Source of the DNA: Rhodopseudomonas pseudopalustris
Lineage (GTDB): Bacteria > Pseudomonadota > Alphaproteobacteria > Rhizobiales > Xanthobacteraceae
Reading direction: 5' to 3'
DNA length: 64,000 bases
NCBI RefSeq assembly: GCF_900110435.1
Contig: NZ_FODT01000001.1
Location: forward strand, 496,001 to 560,000
Part shown: in pieces, positions 1-10,055 of the stretch
How positions within the stretch are numbered: position 1 is the stretch's first letter
Layout of the letters: each line of letters begins with the position of its first letter
Made by a program: the position numbers and the translations under genes
Notes under the pieces: generated by a model
The model's input: the letters and a program-made list of their open reading frames with translations, nothing else
Database searches by the model: none
What the model was told of the DNA's origin: nothing

Positions 1-685
1 TGTCCTTGAGGAACTGCTCCCGGACATTGAGGATGCCCCAGGTGTTGGCTTCAGGCTTGCGGAAGAACAGCTTCGCGCCCTCCTCGACTTCGGCCTGCGC
101 CATCATCGGATCGAGACCGGCCCAGGCGTCGACGTCGCCGCGGATCAGCGCGGCCTTGCCGTCAGCGTGCTGCAACAGCACCGGCGTGATGTCGTTCTGA
201 CTGAGCCCGGCGTCGAGCAGCGCGCGCACCAGGAAGATGTGCGGATCGGTGCCGCGCGTCACCGCGACGCGCTTGCCCTTGAGGTCGGCGACCGAGGCGA
301 TCTTGGAATCCTTGGCCGTCACCAGCGCGGTCCATTCCGGCCGCGAATAGACATAGACCGACTTGATCGGATTGCCGTTGATCCGGGCGACCAGAGCCGC
401 CGAACCGGCGGTGGAGCCGAAATCGATCGAGCCGGCATTGAGGAATTCCAGCGCCTTGTTGGAGCCGGCCGACTGCACCCAGACGACGCTGATGCCGTCC
501 TTGGCGAATTCCTTTTCGAGCAGGCCCTGCTGCTTCAGAACGATCGAGACCGGATTATAGGTCGCCCAATCGATCCGGATTTCCTTCGGCTTGTCGGCCG
601 CCGACGCCACGACAGGCAGGACGCCCGGCAGAAACGCGGCGGCGGCGATCAGCGCCGTGATGGCGCGCCGTGAGATGTTCGACAT
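1..685 (-). CDS. ABC transporter substrate-binding protein, sulfonate/nitrate/taurine type (3' part outside window)
   Basis: Periplasmic binding protein that would deliver an alkanesulfonate-, nitrate- or taurine-like ligand to an ABC importer. The frame opens with ATG at 685 behind a purine-rich GGGAGAGGGG ribosome site and stays open for 228 codons to the window edge, so the C-terminus is missing. Residues 1-28 form a Sec signal peptide ending near VASAAD. The mature part shows the SsuA/TauA pattern: a first-lobe segment IDWATYNPVSIVLKQQG, then FGSTAGSAALVARINGNPIK and DLKGKRVAVTRGTDPH, then a VDAWAGLDP ligand-pocket segment. SsuA-type family is well supported; the exact ligand is not. Permease and ATPase genes would lie to the left, outside the window. 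Confidence 0.85.
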   Translation of the reverse strand, partial: MSNISRRAITALIAAAAFLPGVLPVVASAADKPKEIRIDWATYNPVSIVLKQQGLLEKEFAKDGISVVWVQSAGSNKALEFLNAGSIDFGSTAGSAALVARINGNPIKSVYVYSRPEWTALVTAKDSKIASVADLKGKRVAVTRGTDPHIFLVRALLDAGLSQNDITPVLLQHADGKAALIRGDVDAWAGLDPMMAQAEVEEGAKLFFRKPEANTWGILNVREQFLKD

Positions 686-927
686 GGGTCCCCTCTCCCT
701 TGGTAGAATTGCTGGCGCCGGCAGGCACAACGGCGCGGCCTTGCTGATCGCGTCAAAACATATATCTTTTCAATTAGTTAGAGTGTAGCGTCAACGAGAA
801 AGAAGTTCTCGATTCGGGCGCGGCGCGGGAACGGCCTTTCCCGCGAGCGGTATAATTCAGCATGGAGCTACTGACTCCCAAACTTGTTCCGTGACAGCGC
901 AGGCGCCGTCCGATATCCGGAGTCCTC
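686..927. promoter_or_regulatory. Divergent promoter region between the binding-protein gene and glnD
   Basis: This 242-bp divergent spacer holds an AT-rich island near 755-790 that stands out from the GC-rich surroundings. An inverted repeat, CGAGAA-N5-TTCTCG, lies at 795-811. It probably carries promoters for both genes; no sigma-70 boxes could be assigned with confidence. Confidence 0.4.
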
Positions 928-3729
928 ATGGACAAAGTTGCGACACCTCCTCACCGGCCAGCCGGCGACGAACGGTTCGATACCCAGCGGATCACCGCCG
1001 AGATCGCGGTGCTGGCCGCGCAGCATGGCGGCAACGACCAGGCGTTCCGCAACGCGCTCGCGCAACTGATGAAGGCCGAGCTCGCCAAAGCGCGCGCCGA
1101 GGCCGAGGCGCAGTTGCTGCGCGATCGGCATGGCCGGCGCTGCGCCGAGCGGCTGTGCTTCGTGAAGGACGAGATCATCCGCCTGCTGTTCATGGCGGCG
1201 ACGAAGTATTTGTATAATTCGCCGACGCCGTCGAGTTCGGAGCGGATGTCGGTGGTGGCGACCGGCGGCTACGGCCGCGGACTGATGGCGCCGGAATCCG
1301 ACATCGATCTGCTGTTCATCCTACCCTACAAGCAGACCGCCTGGGGCGAGCAGGTCGCCGAGGTGGTGCTGTACTCGCTGTGGGACATCGGGCTGAAGGT
1401 CGGCCACGCCACCCGCTCGGTCGATGAATGCATCCGGCAGGCGCGGGCCGACATGACGATCCGCACCGCAATCCTCGAAACCCGCTTCCTCACCGGCGAC
1501 AAGGCGCTGTACGCCGAGTTGGTCGAACGCTTCGACAAGGAAGTGGTCGAGGGTACCGCCGCCGAATTCGTCACCGCCAAGCTCGCCGAGCGCGAGGAGC
1601 GCCATCGCCGTTCCGGCCAGTCGCGCTATCTGGTCGAGCCCAACGTCAAGGACGGCAAAGGGGGCTTACGCGATCTGCACACGCTGTTCTGGATCGCGAA
1701 GTACGTCTATCGCGTGCGCGAGACCAGTGAACTGCTCGAACGCGGCGTGTTCGATGCGATCGAATTCCGCACCTTCCGCCGTTGCGAGGATTTTCTCTGG
1801 TCGGTGCGCTGCAATCTGCACTTCCTGACCCGGCGCGCCGAAGAGCGACTGTCGTTCGACCTGCAGCGCGAGATCGGCGTGCGGCTCGGCTACACCTCGC
1901 ATCCGGGGATGCAGGATGTCGAGCGCTTCATGAAGCACTACTTCCTGATCGCCAAGGAAGTCGGCAATCTGACCGCGATCCTGTGCGCCAAGCTCGAGGA
2001 CCAGCAGGCCAAGCCGGCGCCGGCGCTGTCGCGGATGATGGCGCGGCTGCGGCCGGGCGCGACACGCCGCCGCGTGCCGGAAAGCGACGATTTCGTCATC
2101 GACAACAATCGGATCAATCTCGCGGCGCCGGACGTGTTCAAGCACGACCCGGTCAATCTGATCCGGATCTTCCGGCTGGCGCAGAAGAACAGCCTCGCCT
2201 TCCACCCCGACGCGATGCGGACGGTGACGCGGTCGCTCGCGCTGATCAACGCGCAGCTCCGCGACGATCCGGAAGCCAACCGGCTGTTCATCGAGATCCT
2301 GACCTCCGACAATTCCGAGCCGGTGCTGCGGCGGATGAACGAGACCGGCGTGCTCGGCCGTTTCATCCGCGCCTTCGGCCGCATCGTCTCGATGATGCAG
2401 TTCAACATGTACCACAGCTACACGGTGGACGAGCATCTGCTCCGCTGCGTCGGCAATCTTCAGGAGATCGAGCGCGGCGGCAATGACGAGTTCATGCTCT
2501 CCTCCGACCTGACCCGCAGGATCCGCCCCGACCATCGCGCGGTGCTGTATGTCGCGGTGCTGCTGCACGACATCGCCAAGGGCCAGCCCGAGGATCACTC
2601 CACCGCCGGCGCCAAGGTAGCGCGGCGGCTGTGTCCACGCTTCGGCTTCAACGCCGCCGACACCGAGCTGATCGCCTGGCTGATCGAAAAGCATCTGGTG
2701 ATGTCGACGGTGGCGCAGTCGCGCGATCTGTCGGATCGCAAGACGATCGAGAATTTCGCTGCCGTGGTCGAATCGGTCGAGCAGATGAAGCTGCTGACCA
2801 TCCTCACCACCGCCGACATCCGCGGCGTCGGCCCCGGCGTCTGGAACGGCTGGAAGGCGCAGCTGCTGCGCACGCTGTATTACGAGACCGAGCCGGTGCT
2901 GACCGGCGGCTTTTCAGAGGTCAACCGCGCCGAGCGCATCCGCGCCGCGCAGGCGGAGTTCCGCGCCGCCTTCACCGAATGGCCGGAAGCCGAACTCGAC
3001 GCCTATGTGGCGCGACACTACCCGGCCTATTGGCTCAAGGTCGAGCTGGCGCGCAAGCTGCGCCACGCCCGCTTCCTGCGCGCCTCCGAACAGGCCGGCA
3101 ACAAGCTCGCGGTCAATGTCGGCTTCGACGAGGCACGCGGCGTCACCGAACTGACCATTCTGGCGGTCGACCATCCCTGGTTGCTGTCGATCATCGCCGG
3201 CGCCTGCGCCTCGGCCGGCGCCAACATCGTCGACGCCCAGATCTACACCACCACCGACGGCCGGGCGCTCGACACCATTTCGATCCGCCGCGAATACGAT
3301 CGCGACGAGGACGAAGGCCGGCGAGCTACGCGGATCGGCGAGATCATCGAGGAGGTGCTGGAGGGCAAGCTGCGGCTCCCCGAGGCGGTCGCCCGCCGCG
3401 CCACCAGCAGCAAGACCAAGCTTCGCGCTTTCGTGGTCGAACCCGAAATCTCGATCAACAACAATTGGTCGGACCGCTACACCGTGATCGAGGTGTCCGG
3501 CCTCGACCGCCCCGGCCTGTTGTATCAGCTCACCACCGCGATCTCGAAGCTGAACCTCAACATCGCCTCGGCGCATGTCGCGACCTTCGGCGAGCGCGCC
3601 CGCGACGTGTTCTACGTCACAGACCTGCTCGGCGCCCAGATCACCGCGCCGACCAGGCAGGCCGCGATCAAGCGCGCTTTGGTGCATCTGCTCGCCAACG
3701 GCGACGCCGAACAGAAGCCGGCGGCGTGA
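928..3729 (+). CDS. glnD: Bifunctional [protein-PII] uridylyltransferase / uridylyl-removing enzyme GlnD
   Basis: GlnD senses glutamine and attaches or removes UMP on the PII proteins (GlnB/GlnK), setting nitrogen assimilation. The 933-residue product has the full family layout. The nucleotidyltransferase has GGYGRG at about 113-118 and SDID at 124-127. An HD uridylyl-removing domain has its HD pair at 547-548 (LLHDIAKG). Two C-terminal ACT domains start near 731 and 851, the second with VSGLDRPGLLYQLTTAI; these bind glutamine. ATG 928 is the only start that fits the spacing after the divergent promoter region, although no strong Shine-Dalgarno is visible. It is followed 139 bp later by a LysE-family gene. 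Length and motifs are typical, with nothing missing. Confidence 0.97.
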   Translation: MDKVATPPHRPAGDERFDTQRITAEIAVLAAQHGGNDQAFRNALAQLMKAELAKARAEAEAQLLRDRHGRRCAERLCFVKDEIIRLLFMAATKYLYNSPTPSSSERMSVVATGGYGRGLMAPESDIDLLFILPYKQTAWGEQVAEVVLYSLWDIGLKVGHATRSVDECIRQARADMTIRTAILETRFLTGDKALYAELVERFDKEVVEGTAAEFVTAKLAEREERHRRSGQSRYLVEPNVKDGKGGLRDLHTLFWIAKYVYRVRETSELLERGVFDAIEFRTFRRCEDFLWSVRCNLHFLTRRAEERLSFDLQREIGVRLGYTSHPGMQDVERFMKHYFLIAKEVGNLTAILCAKLEDQQAKPAPALSRMMARLRPGATRRRVPESDDFVIDNNRINLAAPDVFKHDPVNLIRIFRLAQKNSLAFHPDAMRTVTRSLALINAQLRDDPEANRLFIEILTSDNSEPVLRRMNETGVLGRFIRAFGRIVSMMQFNMYHSYTVDEHLLRCVGNLQEIERGGNDEFMLSSDLTRRIRPDHRAVLYVAVLLHDIAKGQPEDHSTAGAKVARRLCPRFGFNAADTELIAWLIEKHLVMSTVAQSRDLSDRKTIENFAAVVESVEQMKLLTILTTADIRGVGPGVWNGWKAQLLRTLYYETEPVLTGGFSEVNRAERIRAAQAEFRAAFTEWPEAELDAYVARHYPAYWLKVELARKLRHARFLRASEQAGNKLAVNVGFDEARGVTELTILAVDHPWLLSIIAGACASAGANIVDAQIYTTTDGRALDTISIRREYDRDEDEGRRATRIGEIIEEVLEGKLRLPEAVARRATSSKTKLRAFVVEPEISINNNWSDRYTVIEVSGLDRPGLLYQLTTAISKLNLNIASAHVATFGERARDVFYVTDLLGAQITAPTRQAAIKRALVHLLANGDAEQKPAA

Positions 3730-3868
3730 CGGCGCGTCCGCGGAACATCTCGACAGGCTGCGACGGACGACGCGGCCCGATCCTCCCGGTCGGCGGTGCG
3801 ACAGGATCGACGCTCAATTCCTTGACCTCGATCAACTGCGCCTCGCCGACCCGCTGGTGACTACGCAA

Positions 3869-4426
3869 ATGTCCTACGAAGCCTTCGTTCTCACATCGCT
3901 GCTGATCCTGCTGACCCCCGGCCCGACCAACACTCTTCTGGCTGCGTCGGGCGCGGCGATGGGCGTTCGCAAAGCGCTGTGGCTGGCGCTGGCCGAGGCG
4001 CTCGGCTACAGCATCGCGATCAGCCTGTTCGTCGCAGCGGCCGGTGCGCTCGAGGACGTGCCGATCGCACTGCCGCTGCTCAAGGCCGTGGCCGCAGGCT
4101 GGCTGTTGTTCTCGGCCGTGCAGCTCTGGACCCGACCAGCGACGCCCGATCGCGCGGATCAGCGCGGCGCCTTTTCGCGCGTCTGCGTGACGACGATGCT
4201 GAACCCGAAGGCGATGCTGGTCGGCACGGTGATCATCCCGGACGTGACGATCGGGCAAGCGCAAGCCGTGCTCACCTTCGTCGTTCTGTCGAGCGTCGCC
4301 GGCGCAGGCTGGATCGTCTCCGGCGCGGCGCTGCCGGCCGGCTTGCGGCGATACTCCTTCAAAAGCGCGGCCGTGATCATCGCGGCGTTCAGCTTCGCCG
4401 CGGCGGCGAGCGCCGTGCAGGGTTGA
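3869..4426 (+). CDS. LysE/RhtB-family transporter
   Basis: Predicted inner-membrane exporter of amino acids or related metabolites. The N-terminal segment carries the LysE family signature LLILLTPGPTNTLLAASGA, and several hydrophobic helices follow along the 185 residues. That is shorter than the usual 200-210, with the middle loop and last helices compressed. ATG 3869 is taken as the start; an in-frame GTG at 3857 is also possible, and neither has a good ribosome site. The gene ends next to a decayed response-regulator fragment on the other strand. The substrate cannot be told from sequence. Confidence 0.8.
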   Translation: MSYEAFVLTSLLILLTPGPTNTLLAASGAAMGVRKALWLALAEALGYSIAISLFVAAAGALEDVPIALPLLKAVAAGWLLFSAVQLWTRPATPDRADQRGAFSRVCVTTMLNPKAMLVGTVIIPDVTIGQAQAVLTFVVLSSVAGAGWIVSGAALPAGLRRYSFKSAAVIIAAFSFAAAASAVQG

Positions 4427-4585
4427 AGCCTCGAGCGGCCCGCGGTTCAGGGTGTCGACGATCTCCGTGGCGCGATAAGGCTTGCCGAAGAAGACACCGC
4501 CGCTCGGGATGCTGACGTCGGCCGAGGCGACCTGACCCGACACCAGTCGGCCGCCCGGCATCGACGGAATGGCGCTGGCCGCCAT
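4427..4585 (-). pseudogene. Response-regulator receiver remnant (C-terminal part)
   Basis: Read on the minus strand, this stretch encodes SGQVASADVSIPSGGVFFG then KPYRATEIVDTLNR. This is the beta4-alpha5 end of a CheY-like receiver, including the conserved Lys-Pro-Tyr. The phosphorylatable Asp half is absent and no stop follows, since the frame runs on antisense to the LysE gene, so it is a fragment. It lies just past the HWE kinase on the same strand, separated only by a two-hairpin repeat, and may be what is left of that kinase's partner regulator. Confidence 0.55.
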
Positions 4586-4625
4586 GTGCGAGAGCGATGG
4601 CCTCCGATCGCGATCATCTTGCGCC

Positions 4626-4727
4626 AGCGTTTTCGGGCGAAGCGGGCACCGGTTCACGTGACGAAAACGCGTCAGAACAAGAATGAGGGCTCCGGTTCTG
4701 ATTCGATCAGAACCGGAGAAGTTCTAG
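4626..4727 (+). repeat. Two-hairpin intergenic element, copy A
   Basis: About 102 bp. The first half has GCGTTTTC paired at distance with GAAAACGC; the second half is a hairpin, CCGGTTCTGAT / ATCAGAACCGG. It is the same element as at 11930, 25342, 54134 and 63221. Its right end, TTCTAG, contains the complement of the TAG stop codon of the HWE kinase (4724-4726). Confidence 0.85.
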
Positions 4728-6340
4728 GCCTGCAGCTCGGCGAGCGAGGCCGTGAACTCGACCTCCAGGCCTGAGCGATGATAGTTGAGAGCAGCGTCGC
4801 CGGTGCCGGACAGCCCCATGCCCAGAAGCCTGGAGCCGAAACCGCGGCGGGAGGGCGGGTCGATCCGGGGGCCGCCGGTTTCGTTCCAACGGAGGCGAAA
4901 CCCGGCGTCTCCATCGGTCGTCTCGACCCGCCAGGCAATCTGCACCCGGCCCAATTCGTTCGAGAGTGCGCCGTATTTCACCGCGTTGGTCGTCAGTTCG
5001 TGGAGCAGCAGCGCGAGCGACAGCGCCGCCCGCGATCCCAACGTCACCTGCTCGCCCGAAATATCGAAACGTCCGACTTCGTTGAATGTGCAGATCGCGG
5101 CATCGACGATGTTGCGGACCTGCGCGGACCTCCAGTCCTGCTGCAGCAACACGTCATGCGCCATACTCAAGGCGAGCAGCCGGTCCGAAAAGGCCTTGAC
5201 CGGCGCTTTGTCGGGAACTGACTTCAAGGTCTGCGACGCGACCGCCTGCACCAGCGCCATGGTGTTCTTCATGCGATGGCTGAGTTCGCTGTTGAGAATG
5301 CGTTGCTGCGCCTCGGCTCGAAGCCGGGACACGCCCATCTCGATCCGGTCTGCGATGTTTCGCAAATACGTCAGTGTTTCGGGCGACCAGGACCGCGGCT
5401 GCCTGGCGTGGACGATCAGCATCGCCACGGCGCGACCATGTTCGACGACCGGGATGTTGACCAGCGCCCGGATATCGAGCCTGAGCAGCGCCTCGGTGTG
5501 ACCGGCCGTGGCAGGATCGGTCGTGACGTCGGTGACCACGAGGGCCTGCCCGTTCAGCACGCCCCGCAATAGGTTCGGGCCGTAATCGGCCAGGCGATGC
5601 CGACCGGCGGCGGACACGACGCCGTCGGCCGTCCAGTCGGGCTCGACCTCGACATACTCGCCGGCCTCGTCGAACCGGCCGAACGCCGCGCGCGAGACCC
5701 CGAGCGTTTCACCGACGACCGCGGCGGCGGCGCGCGTCATTTCACTGACGCTGGTCGCATCGCGAAGCCGGTCGCCGATCTCCAGAAGACCGTTGCGGCG
5801 TATCTCGGCTTCCTTCTGTTCGGTCAGCAGCGCGTCACGTTGCGCGACAGCGTGGCGGAGCTCGAGTTGCGCGACGACCTGACGGCCGAGATTGCGCAAG
5901 GCGCTGGTTTGCGCCGCCGTCAGTCCGCCCGGCCGGGCCTTGGTATCGATCGCGCAAAGGCTGCCGAGCACATGACCATCCGCCGTTCGCAGCGGCGCTC
6001 CCGCGTAAAACCTGATGAAGGGCTGGCCCGTCACCAACGGATTGTATTTGGTGCGCTCATCGATCGTGAGGTCGGGCACCACCAGCAGATCGGGCTCGAT
6101 CAGCGCATGGGCGCACACCGAGCTGTTGAGATCGGTCTGGCACGCGTCGAATCCCACGCGCGCCTTGAACCATTGCCGGTCGTCGGTCACGAAGCTGACC
6201 AGGGCGACGGGGGTTTCGCAAATCAGCGTCGTCAACTCGACAACGTCGTCGAAGCCCCGTTCGGGCGGCGTATCGAGAATGCCGAAGCGGGATAAAGCCG
6301 CCAGCCTCTCGCGGTCGAACGTATAGTCTGGCGGTTGCAA
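4724..6340 (-). CDS. HWE-family sensor histidine kinase with two GAF domains
   Basis: Soluble two-component kinase of 538 residues with no membrane segment. It begins with a GAF domain of the type that often follows the motif RLAALSRFGILDTPPERGFD (cofactor or small-molecule sensing). A second GAF follows (about 175-325), then the HWE-type dimerisation segment ELSHRMKNTMALVQAVASQT with His355, and an HWE catalytic domain (LLLHELTTNAVKYGALS, GFGSRLL). The start is set at TTG 6340 because GGAG lies five bases upstream; the frame is open further up, but those residues are low-complexity antisense to the hybrid kinase end. The stop codon falls inside repeat copy A. The next gene upstream is a hybrid kinase on the same strand, 136 bp away. 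A response-regulator remnant lies downstream. Confidence 0.9.
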   Translation of the reverse strand: MQPPDYTFDRERLAALSRFGILDTPPERGFDDVVELTTLICETPVALVSFVTDDRQWFKARVGFDACQTDLNSSVCAHALIEPDLLVVPDLTIDERTKYNPLVTGQPFIRFYAGAPLRTADGHVLGSLCAIDTKARPGGLTAAQTSALRNLGRQVVAQLELRHAVAQRDALLTEQKEAEIRRNGLLEIGDRLRDATSVSEMTRAAAAVVGETLGVSRAAFGRFDEAGEYVEVEPDWTADGVVSAAGRHRLADYGPNLLRGVLNGQALVVTDVTTDPATAGHTEALLRLDIRALVNIPVVEHGRAVAMLIVHARQPRSWSPETLTYLRNIADRIEMGVSRLRAEAQQRILNSELSHRMKNTMALVQAVASQTLKSVPDKAPVKAFSDRLLALSMAHDVLLQQDWRSAQVRNIVDAAICTFNEVGRFDISGEQVTLGSRAALSLALLLHELTTNAVKYGALSNELGRVQIAWRVETTDGDAGFRLRWNETGGPRIDPPSRRGFGSRLLGMGLSGTGDAALNYHRSGLEVEFTASLAELQA

Positions 6341-6476
6341 CTGAGCTCCAAAGTCGACTGACGTCAGACTTTTACCTGATCCCGAGGCCGAACAAGAAGA
6401 ACTATCCGGACCGCCATCGGCCAAATCGGCGACCGAGGGACCCGCGAGGAAGCGGCGACGCCCGGGTTCCAGCGTA

Positions 6477-9215
6477 CTACGTCGGCGACGATGGCGCCTT
6501 GCCGTCCAGCGCCAGCCGCAACATTCGCGCCAGTTCGGCTCGCCGATAGGGTTTTTCAAGGAACGGCGTCCCGTCCTCGTGGCCCCCTTGCAGCCTGAGC
6601 ATGTTCCCGGTGTAGCCCGAGGTGAGCAGGACCTTGAGGTCCGGCCGATACTTGCGCAATTCGTCGGCAAGCTGGTAGCCATTGATGCTGCCCGCCAGCA
6701 TCACGTCGGTGAATAGCAGATCGAATTCGAGCTCGTCATAGACCATCGCCATCGCCTGCGCAGCCGTGGCGGCGGCATGAACGGTATAGCCGAGCGCGGC
6801 GAGATCGGTCACCACATAGCTACGCACCAGAACATCGTCTTCGATCAGCAGAATCGATTCGTGACCGCCTTGCGCCTGTTGCGGCGCCGCGGCGTCACCC
6901 GGACTGTTCTTCGGATCAGCGCTGGGCAGATAGAGCCTGATCGTGGTGCCGACGCCTTCTTCGCTGTAGATCGCGATGTGACCGCCGGACTGTTTGACGA
7001 AGCCGTAGACCATGCTGAGGCCGAGCCCGGTGCCTTCGCCGAGCGCCTTGGTGGTGAAGAACGGCTCGAACACCCGATCACGGATCGCCGCCGGAATGCC
7101 GGTTCCGGTGTCGGTGACCATCAGCACCACGTAGCGGCCGGCAGCAACCTCGTCGTTGTGGTCGGCATAGGCCTGGTCGAGGTCGATATTGCCCGCCTCC
7201 AGCAGCAGTTTGCCGCCGCCCGGCATCGCGTCGCGGGCATTGATCGCGAGATTGATCAGCGCGCCGGAGAGTTGCGACGGGTCGGCCAGCGCCGACCGCA
7301 GACCGGGCGTCGGCTCGAACGCGATCTCGATATGGGAGCCGAAGGTCGCGCGCAGCAGCCGGGCGGTTTCGTGCATCAGCGCGTTGACGTCGATGCTGCG
7401 CGGCTGCAACGGTTGCTTGCGCGCGAACGACAGCAGCCCGTTGGTCAGATCGCTGGCGCGCGACACCGCCTGATCGACCATCACGGCGACGTCCTTGAGC
7501 GCGGGCCGATCGCTCACGCCCTCGGCGAGGATCTCGATGCCGCCGGTCAGCACGGTGAGGATGTTGTTGAGATCGTGCGCGACGCCGCCGGTCAGCTGAC
7601 CGATCGCCTGCATTTTTTGCGCCTGGCGAAGTTGCCGCTCGGTTTCCTTCAACGCCGTGACGTTACGATAGACCACCACGGCGCCGTCGAACGCGCCGCT
7701 GGCGGTTTCGATCGGCCGGCCGCTGGCGGCGAGATGCACCAGTTGCGAATGGCCGACACGACGTAGCACCACGTCGAGGTTGTCGAAGCTCTCACCGCGC
7801 CGGGCGCGAGCGGACGGCGTCTCGTCGTCCGGAATCGGCGTCACGCCGTCCGGCCGGAGACCTTGGTAGTGTTGTCGCCAACGCTCCGAGCCGATCTCGG
7901 CGATATCGCCGAACAGGGCGAAGAAGGTCGGATTGGCGAACACCCGCCGGCCTTCGGCGTCCAGCATCAATACTGCATCGGCCATGCTGGCGACGATCTT
8001 GTCGAGCGCCTCCGACTTGGCGCGCAGCGCCGTGGTGGTGGTGTCGATCTCGGCGGCCATGTGCTCGAACGCGGCGGCGAGCGTCTTGGTCTCGCCGCCC
8101 AGCCCGCGCGGCATGGCGACGCGTCCGGTGCTGGCGAAATCATCGACCGCGGCGGTAATCTGCACCAACGGCTTGGCGAGCGAGCGCGACAGCAGCGCCG
8201 ACAGCAGCACCGCCACCCCCGCAGCAAACAGCGCGACGGTCACAACGGTCTGTCGCAGCGCGGTTGCCGGCGCGATGATGCGCTCGAAGGCCTCGGTCTC
8301 GATCACGCCGACGCGCAGTCTGCCGACCAGCGGCGCGATCGCGATCGCGGCGGCGACCCGCGCGCCATCGGGCGCGGTCAGAACCGTGGCGGCGCCAGGC
8401 TTGTCGCCCAGCGCCTTCGCCAGATCGGGATAGTCGTCCTGCCACTGGCCGCGTGGTCTCGACGGAATCACCCGACCGTCGAGCAGATCGAGCAGATAGG
8501 GACCGCCGGCATCGACAAAGTAAGCCTTGGTGTTGTTGTCGGGCGAGGCCCGAATCCGCTCGAAGGTCGGCCGCAGATCGAAATCGAGCACGAGCATGCC
8601 GAATGGTTCGCCCTCGGGCATCCGCAGCGGCGTTGCGATCGAGACCATCGGCGCCAGATCGTCGTCGCCGGAGTTACCGGGCCCGGCGTGAATCGGCGAG
8701 GTGTAGACCTCTCCCTCGGACAGCGCGATGGTCCGGTCGAACAGTTCCTGGCCGACCCGCTCGAGCTTGTCATCCGGCACGACCCGGATGTCGCCGCCGG
8801 GACCGCTGCGATCGACGCGAAGCAATTCGCGACCACCGTCGGCGCTGACCAGGCTGAACCTTACGATGTCGGATTTCACGCTCATCTGGCCGAGATAGGC
8901 GTCGCCAAGACGGCGGAGCCATCTCGCCTCGGTGAGATCGTCCTGTGGATCGAGGCCGCCGTTGATGCGGGCACGGACGAGGCCTTGATGAGGCGGGAAC
9001 GTCCGCGCCGCGAGGATTTCGAGTTGCAGCAGCCGGAGGATGCCGTCGAAAGCTCCGAGCCGCGCCTCGGCCCGGTCAGCCAGACGCGTGAGCCCGGCCG
9101 GCACCACCGCACGACCGACATTGTAGTAGGTCAGAATGCCGACCGCTGCGACCGCGCACAGCACCAGCGTCGTCATCACCAAGGTCAGACGCATCGACAA
9201 ACGCATGCGTCGCAT
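6477..9215 (-). CDS. Membrane-bound hybrid sensor histidine kinase (HAMP-PAS-HisKA-HATPase-REC)
   Basis: A 912-residue inner-membrane sensor. The order is a transmembrane helix at about 10-30, a periplasmic Cache-like sensor, a second helix near 315-340, HAMP, a PAS domain, a HisKA box [20 protein letters not shown] with His547, and a catalytic domain ([34 protein letters not shown]). A C-terminal receiver has phospho-acceptor Asp837 (LLFTDVM) and the conserved [11 protein letters not shown]. This layout suggests phosphorelay to a separate phosphotransfer protein, none of which is nearby. The signal is unknown. It and the downstream HWE kinase may be co-transcribed. Start ATG 9215 precedes [13 protein letters not shown], a typical positive N-region before the first helix. 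Confidence 0.92.
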   Translation of the reverse strand: MRRMRLSMRLTLVMTTLVLCAVAAVGILTYYNVGRAVVPAGLTRLADRAEARLGAFDGILRLLQLEILAARTFPPHQGLVRARINGGLDPQDDLTEARWLRRLGDAYLGQMSVKSDIVRFSLVSADGGRELLRVDRSGPGGDIRVVPDDKLERVGQELFDRTIALSEGEVYTSPIHAGPGNSGDDDLAPMVSIATPLRMPEGEPFGMLVLDFDLRPTFERIRASPDNNTKAYFVDAGGPYLLDLLDGRVIPSRPRGQWQDDYPDLAKALGDKPGAATVLTAPDGARVAAAIAIAPLVGRLRVGVIETEAFERIIAPATALRQTVVTVALFAAGVAVLLSALLSRSLAKPLVQITAAVDDFASTGRVAMPRGLGGETKTLAAAFEHMAAEIDTTTTALRAKSEALDKIVASMADAVLMLDAEGRRVFANPTFFALFGDIAEIGSERWRQHYQGLRPDGVTPIPDDETPSARARRGESFDNLDVVLRRVGHSQLVHLAASGRPIETASGAFDGAVVVYRNVTALKETERQLRQAQKMQAIGQLTGGVAHDLNNILTVLTGGIEILAEGVSDRPALKDVAVMVDQAVSRASDLTNGLLSFARKQPLQPRSIDVNALMHETARLLRATFGSHIEIAFEPTPGLRSALADPSQLSGALINLAINARDAMPGGGKLLLEAGNIDLDQAYADHNDEVAAGRYVVLMVTDTGTGIPAAIRDRVFEPFFTTKALGEGTGLGLSMVYGFVKQSGGHIAIYSEEGVGTTIRLYLPSADPKNSPGDAAAPQQAQGGHESILLIEDDVLVRSYVVTDLAALGYTVHAAATAAQAMAMVYDELEFDLLFTDVMLAGSINGYQLADELRKYRPDLKVLLTSGYTGNMLRLQGGHEDGTPFLEKPYRRAELARMLRLALDGKAPSSPT

Positions 9216-9351
9216 CTCCCGCCGATTGAAGCTTAATCGGCATGTCGCAGACTAACCGACAGCCGCACCGCGCGCTACCGAATCAAGCCGCGATAGCCGA
9301 TGGTTCGGCCCCGTCGCGGCAAGCGGATTGCGCGCCTGCCGCGTTTCGAAA

Positions 9352-9780
9352 TCACTCCGGAATCTGGCCGAAGCCCTCGCCCACCGGAATCGGTTTCAGC
9401 CGGATCAGCCGGGAATCCTCGACTGCGGCCTGGCGATGCTTGACCGCCTCGCGATATACCGGATCGCGGATCATCTCGACGAAGGCCGACACGCCCGGAT
9501 ATTCCGCGATGAAGACGTGGTCCCACCTCTCCTGCTGGGGACCGATCAGCATCAGTTCGAACGCGCCCTGCCAGACCACCCTGCCGCCCAGGCGCGAGAA
9601 CACCGGCAGCGAGTCACGTCCATAGGCCGCATAGGCTTCCGCGCCGGTCGCCTCGCGGCCATCGGGATAGCTGGCGCGCGGCTTCAACCGCACCAGATTG
9701 AGCATATGGATCGGGCCGTCGCGATCATTCTCGCGAAACTGCGCGAATAATTCCTTGGTCGGATCGATATGCCCGGTCAT
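9352..9780 (-). CDS. DUF1330 domain-containing protein
   Basis: A 142-residue cytoplasmic protein with the dimeric alpha-beta barrel DUF1330 pattern: GPIHMLNLVRLKPRASYP near the start, a central GGRVVWQGAFELMLIGPQ strand, and VFIAEYPGVSAFVEMIRDPVYREAVKHR near the end. The family has no settled enzymatic role. ATG 9780 has a weak purine-rich upstream site (AGGGGCGGGGA). It stands alone between the hybrid kinase and a divergently read binding-protein gene. Confidence 0.85.
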   Translation of the reverse strand: MTGHIDPTKELFAQFRENDRDGPIHMLNLVRLKPRASYPDGREATGAEAYAAYGRDSLPVFSRLGGRVVWQGAFELMLIGPQQERWDHVFIAEYPGVSAFVEMIRDPVYREAVKHRQAAVEDSRLIRLKPIPVGEGFGQIPE

Positions 9781-10055
9781 TCCCCGCCCCTTGTGTTCTG
9801 TTCGGTGTTGCCTGTGCCACTATCACGCAACCGGCGCAGTGTCTTCAATCGGAAGTCCGTAGTGAACGCCACTGCCGAAACCTTCGTCGCACGGCTCTTC
9901 GCCAATCTTGCATGAGCATGGTTGCACTGCACGCGCGGGTCGAAGTGCGAACGATATGCACGGCGCCATTGCCAGAGCTCAGGCGCTGATCCACACTCCC
10001 TGCTAACGGCGGCTCGCAGAAGACCGCCGGTCACGAGCTAGGGAGTCAACCATCG
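9781..10055. promoter_or_regulatory. Divergent intergenic region upstream of the LivK-like gene
   Basis: This 275-bp region separates two divergently read genes, so it should hold both promoters. A GAGCTAGGGAGTC ribosome-site area lies just before ATG 10056. No confident promoter boxes, repeats or open frames were seen. Confidence 0.3.

Noticed and set aside
3575-3868. Extended N-terminus for the LysE-family gene (open from 3575).
   Set aside because: It overlaps the end of glnD and is Arg/Pro-rich; the family signature starts at Met 3869.
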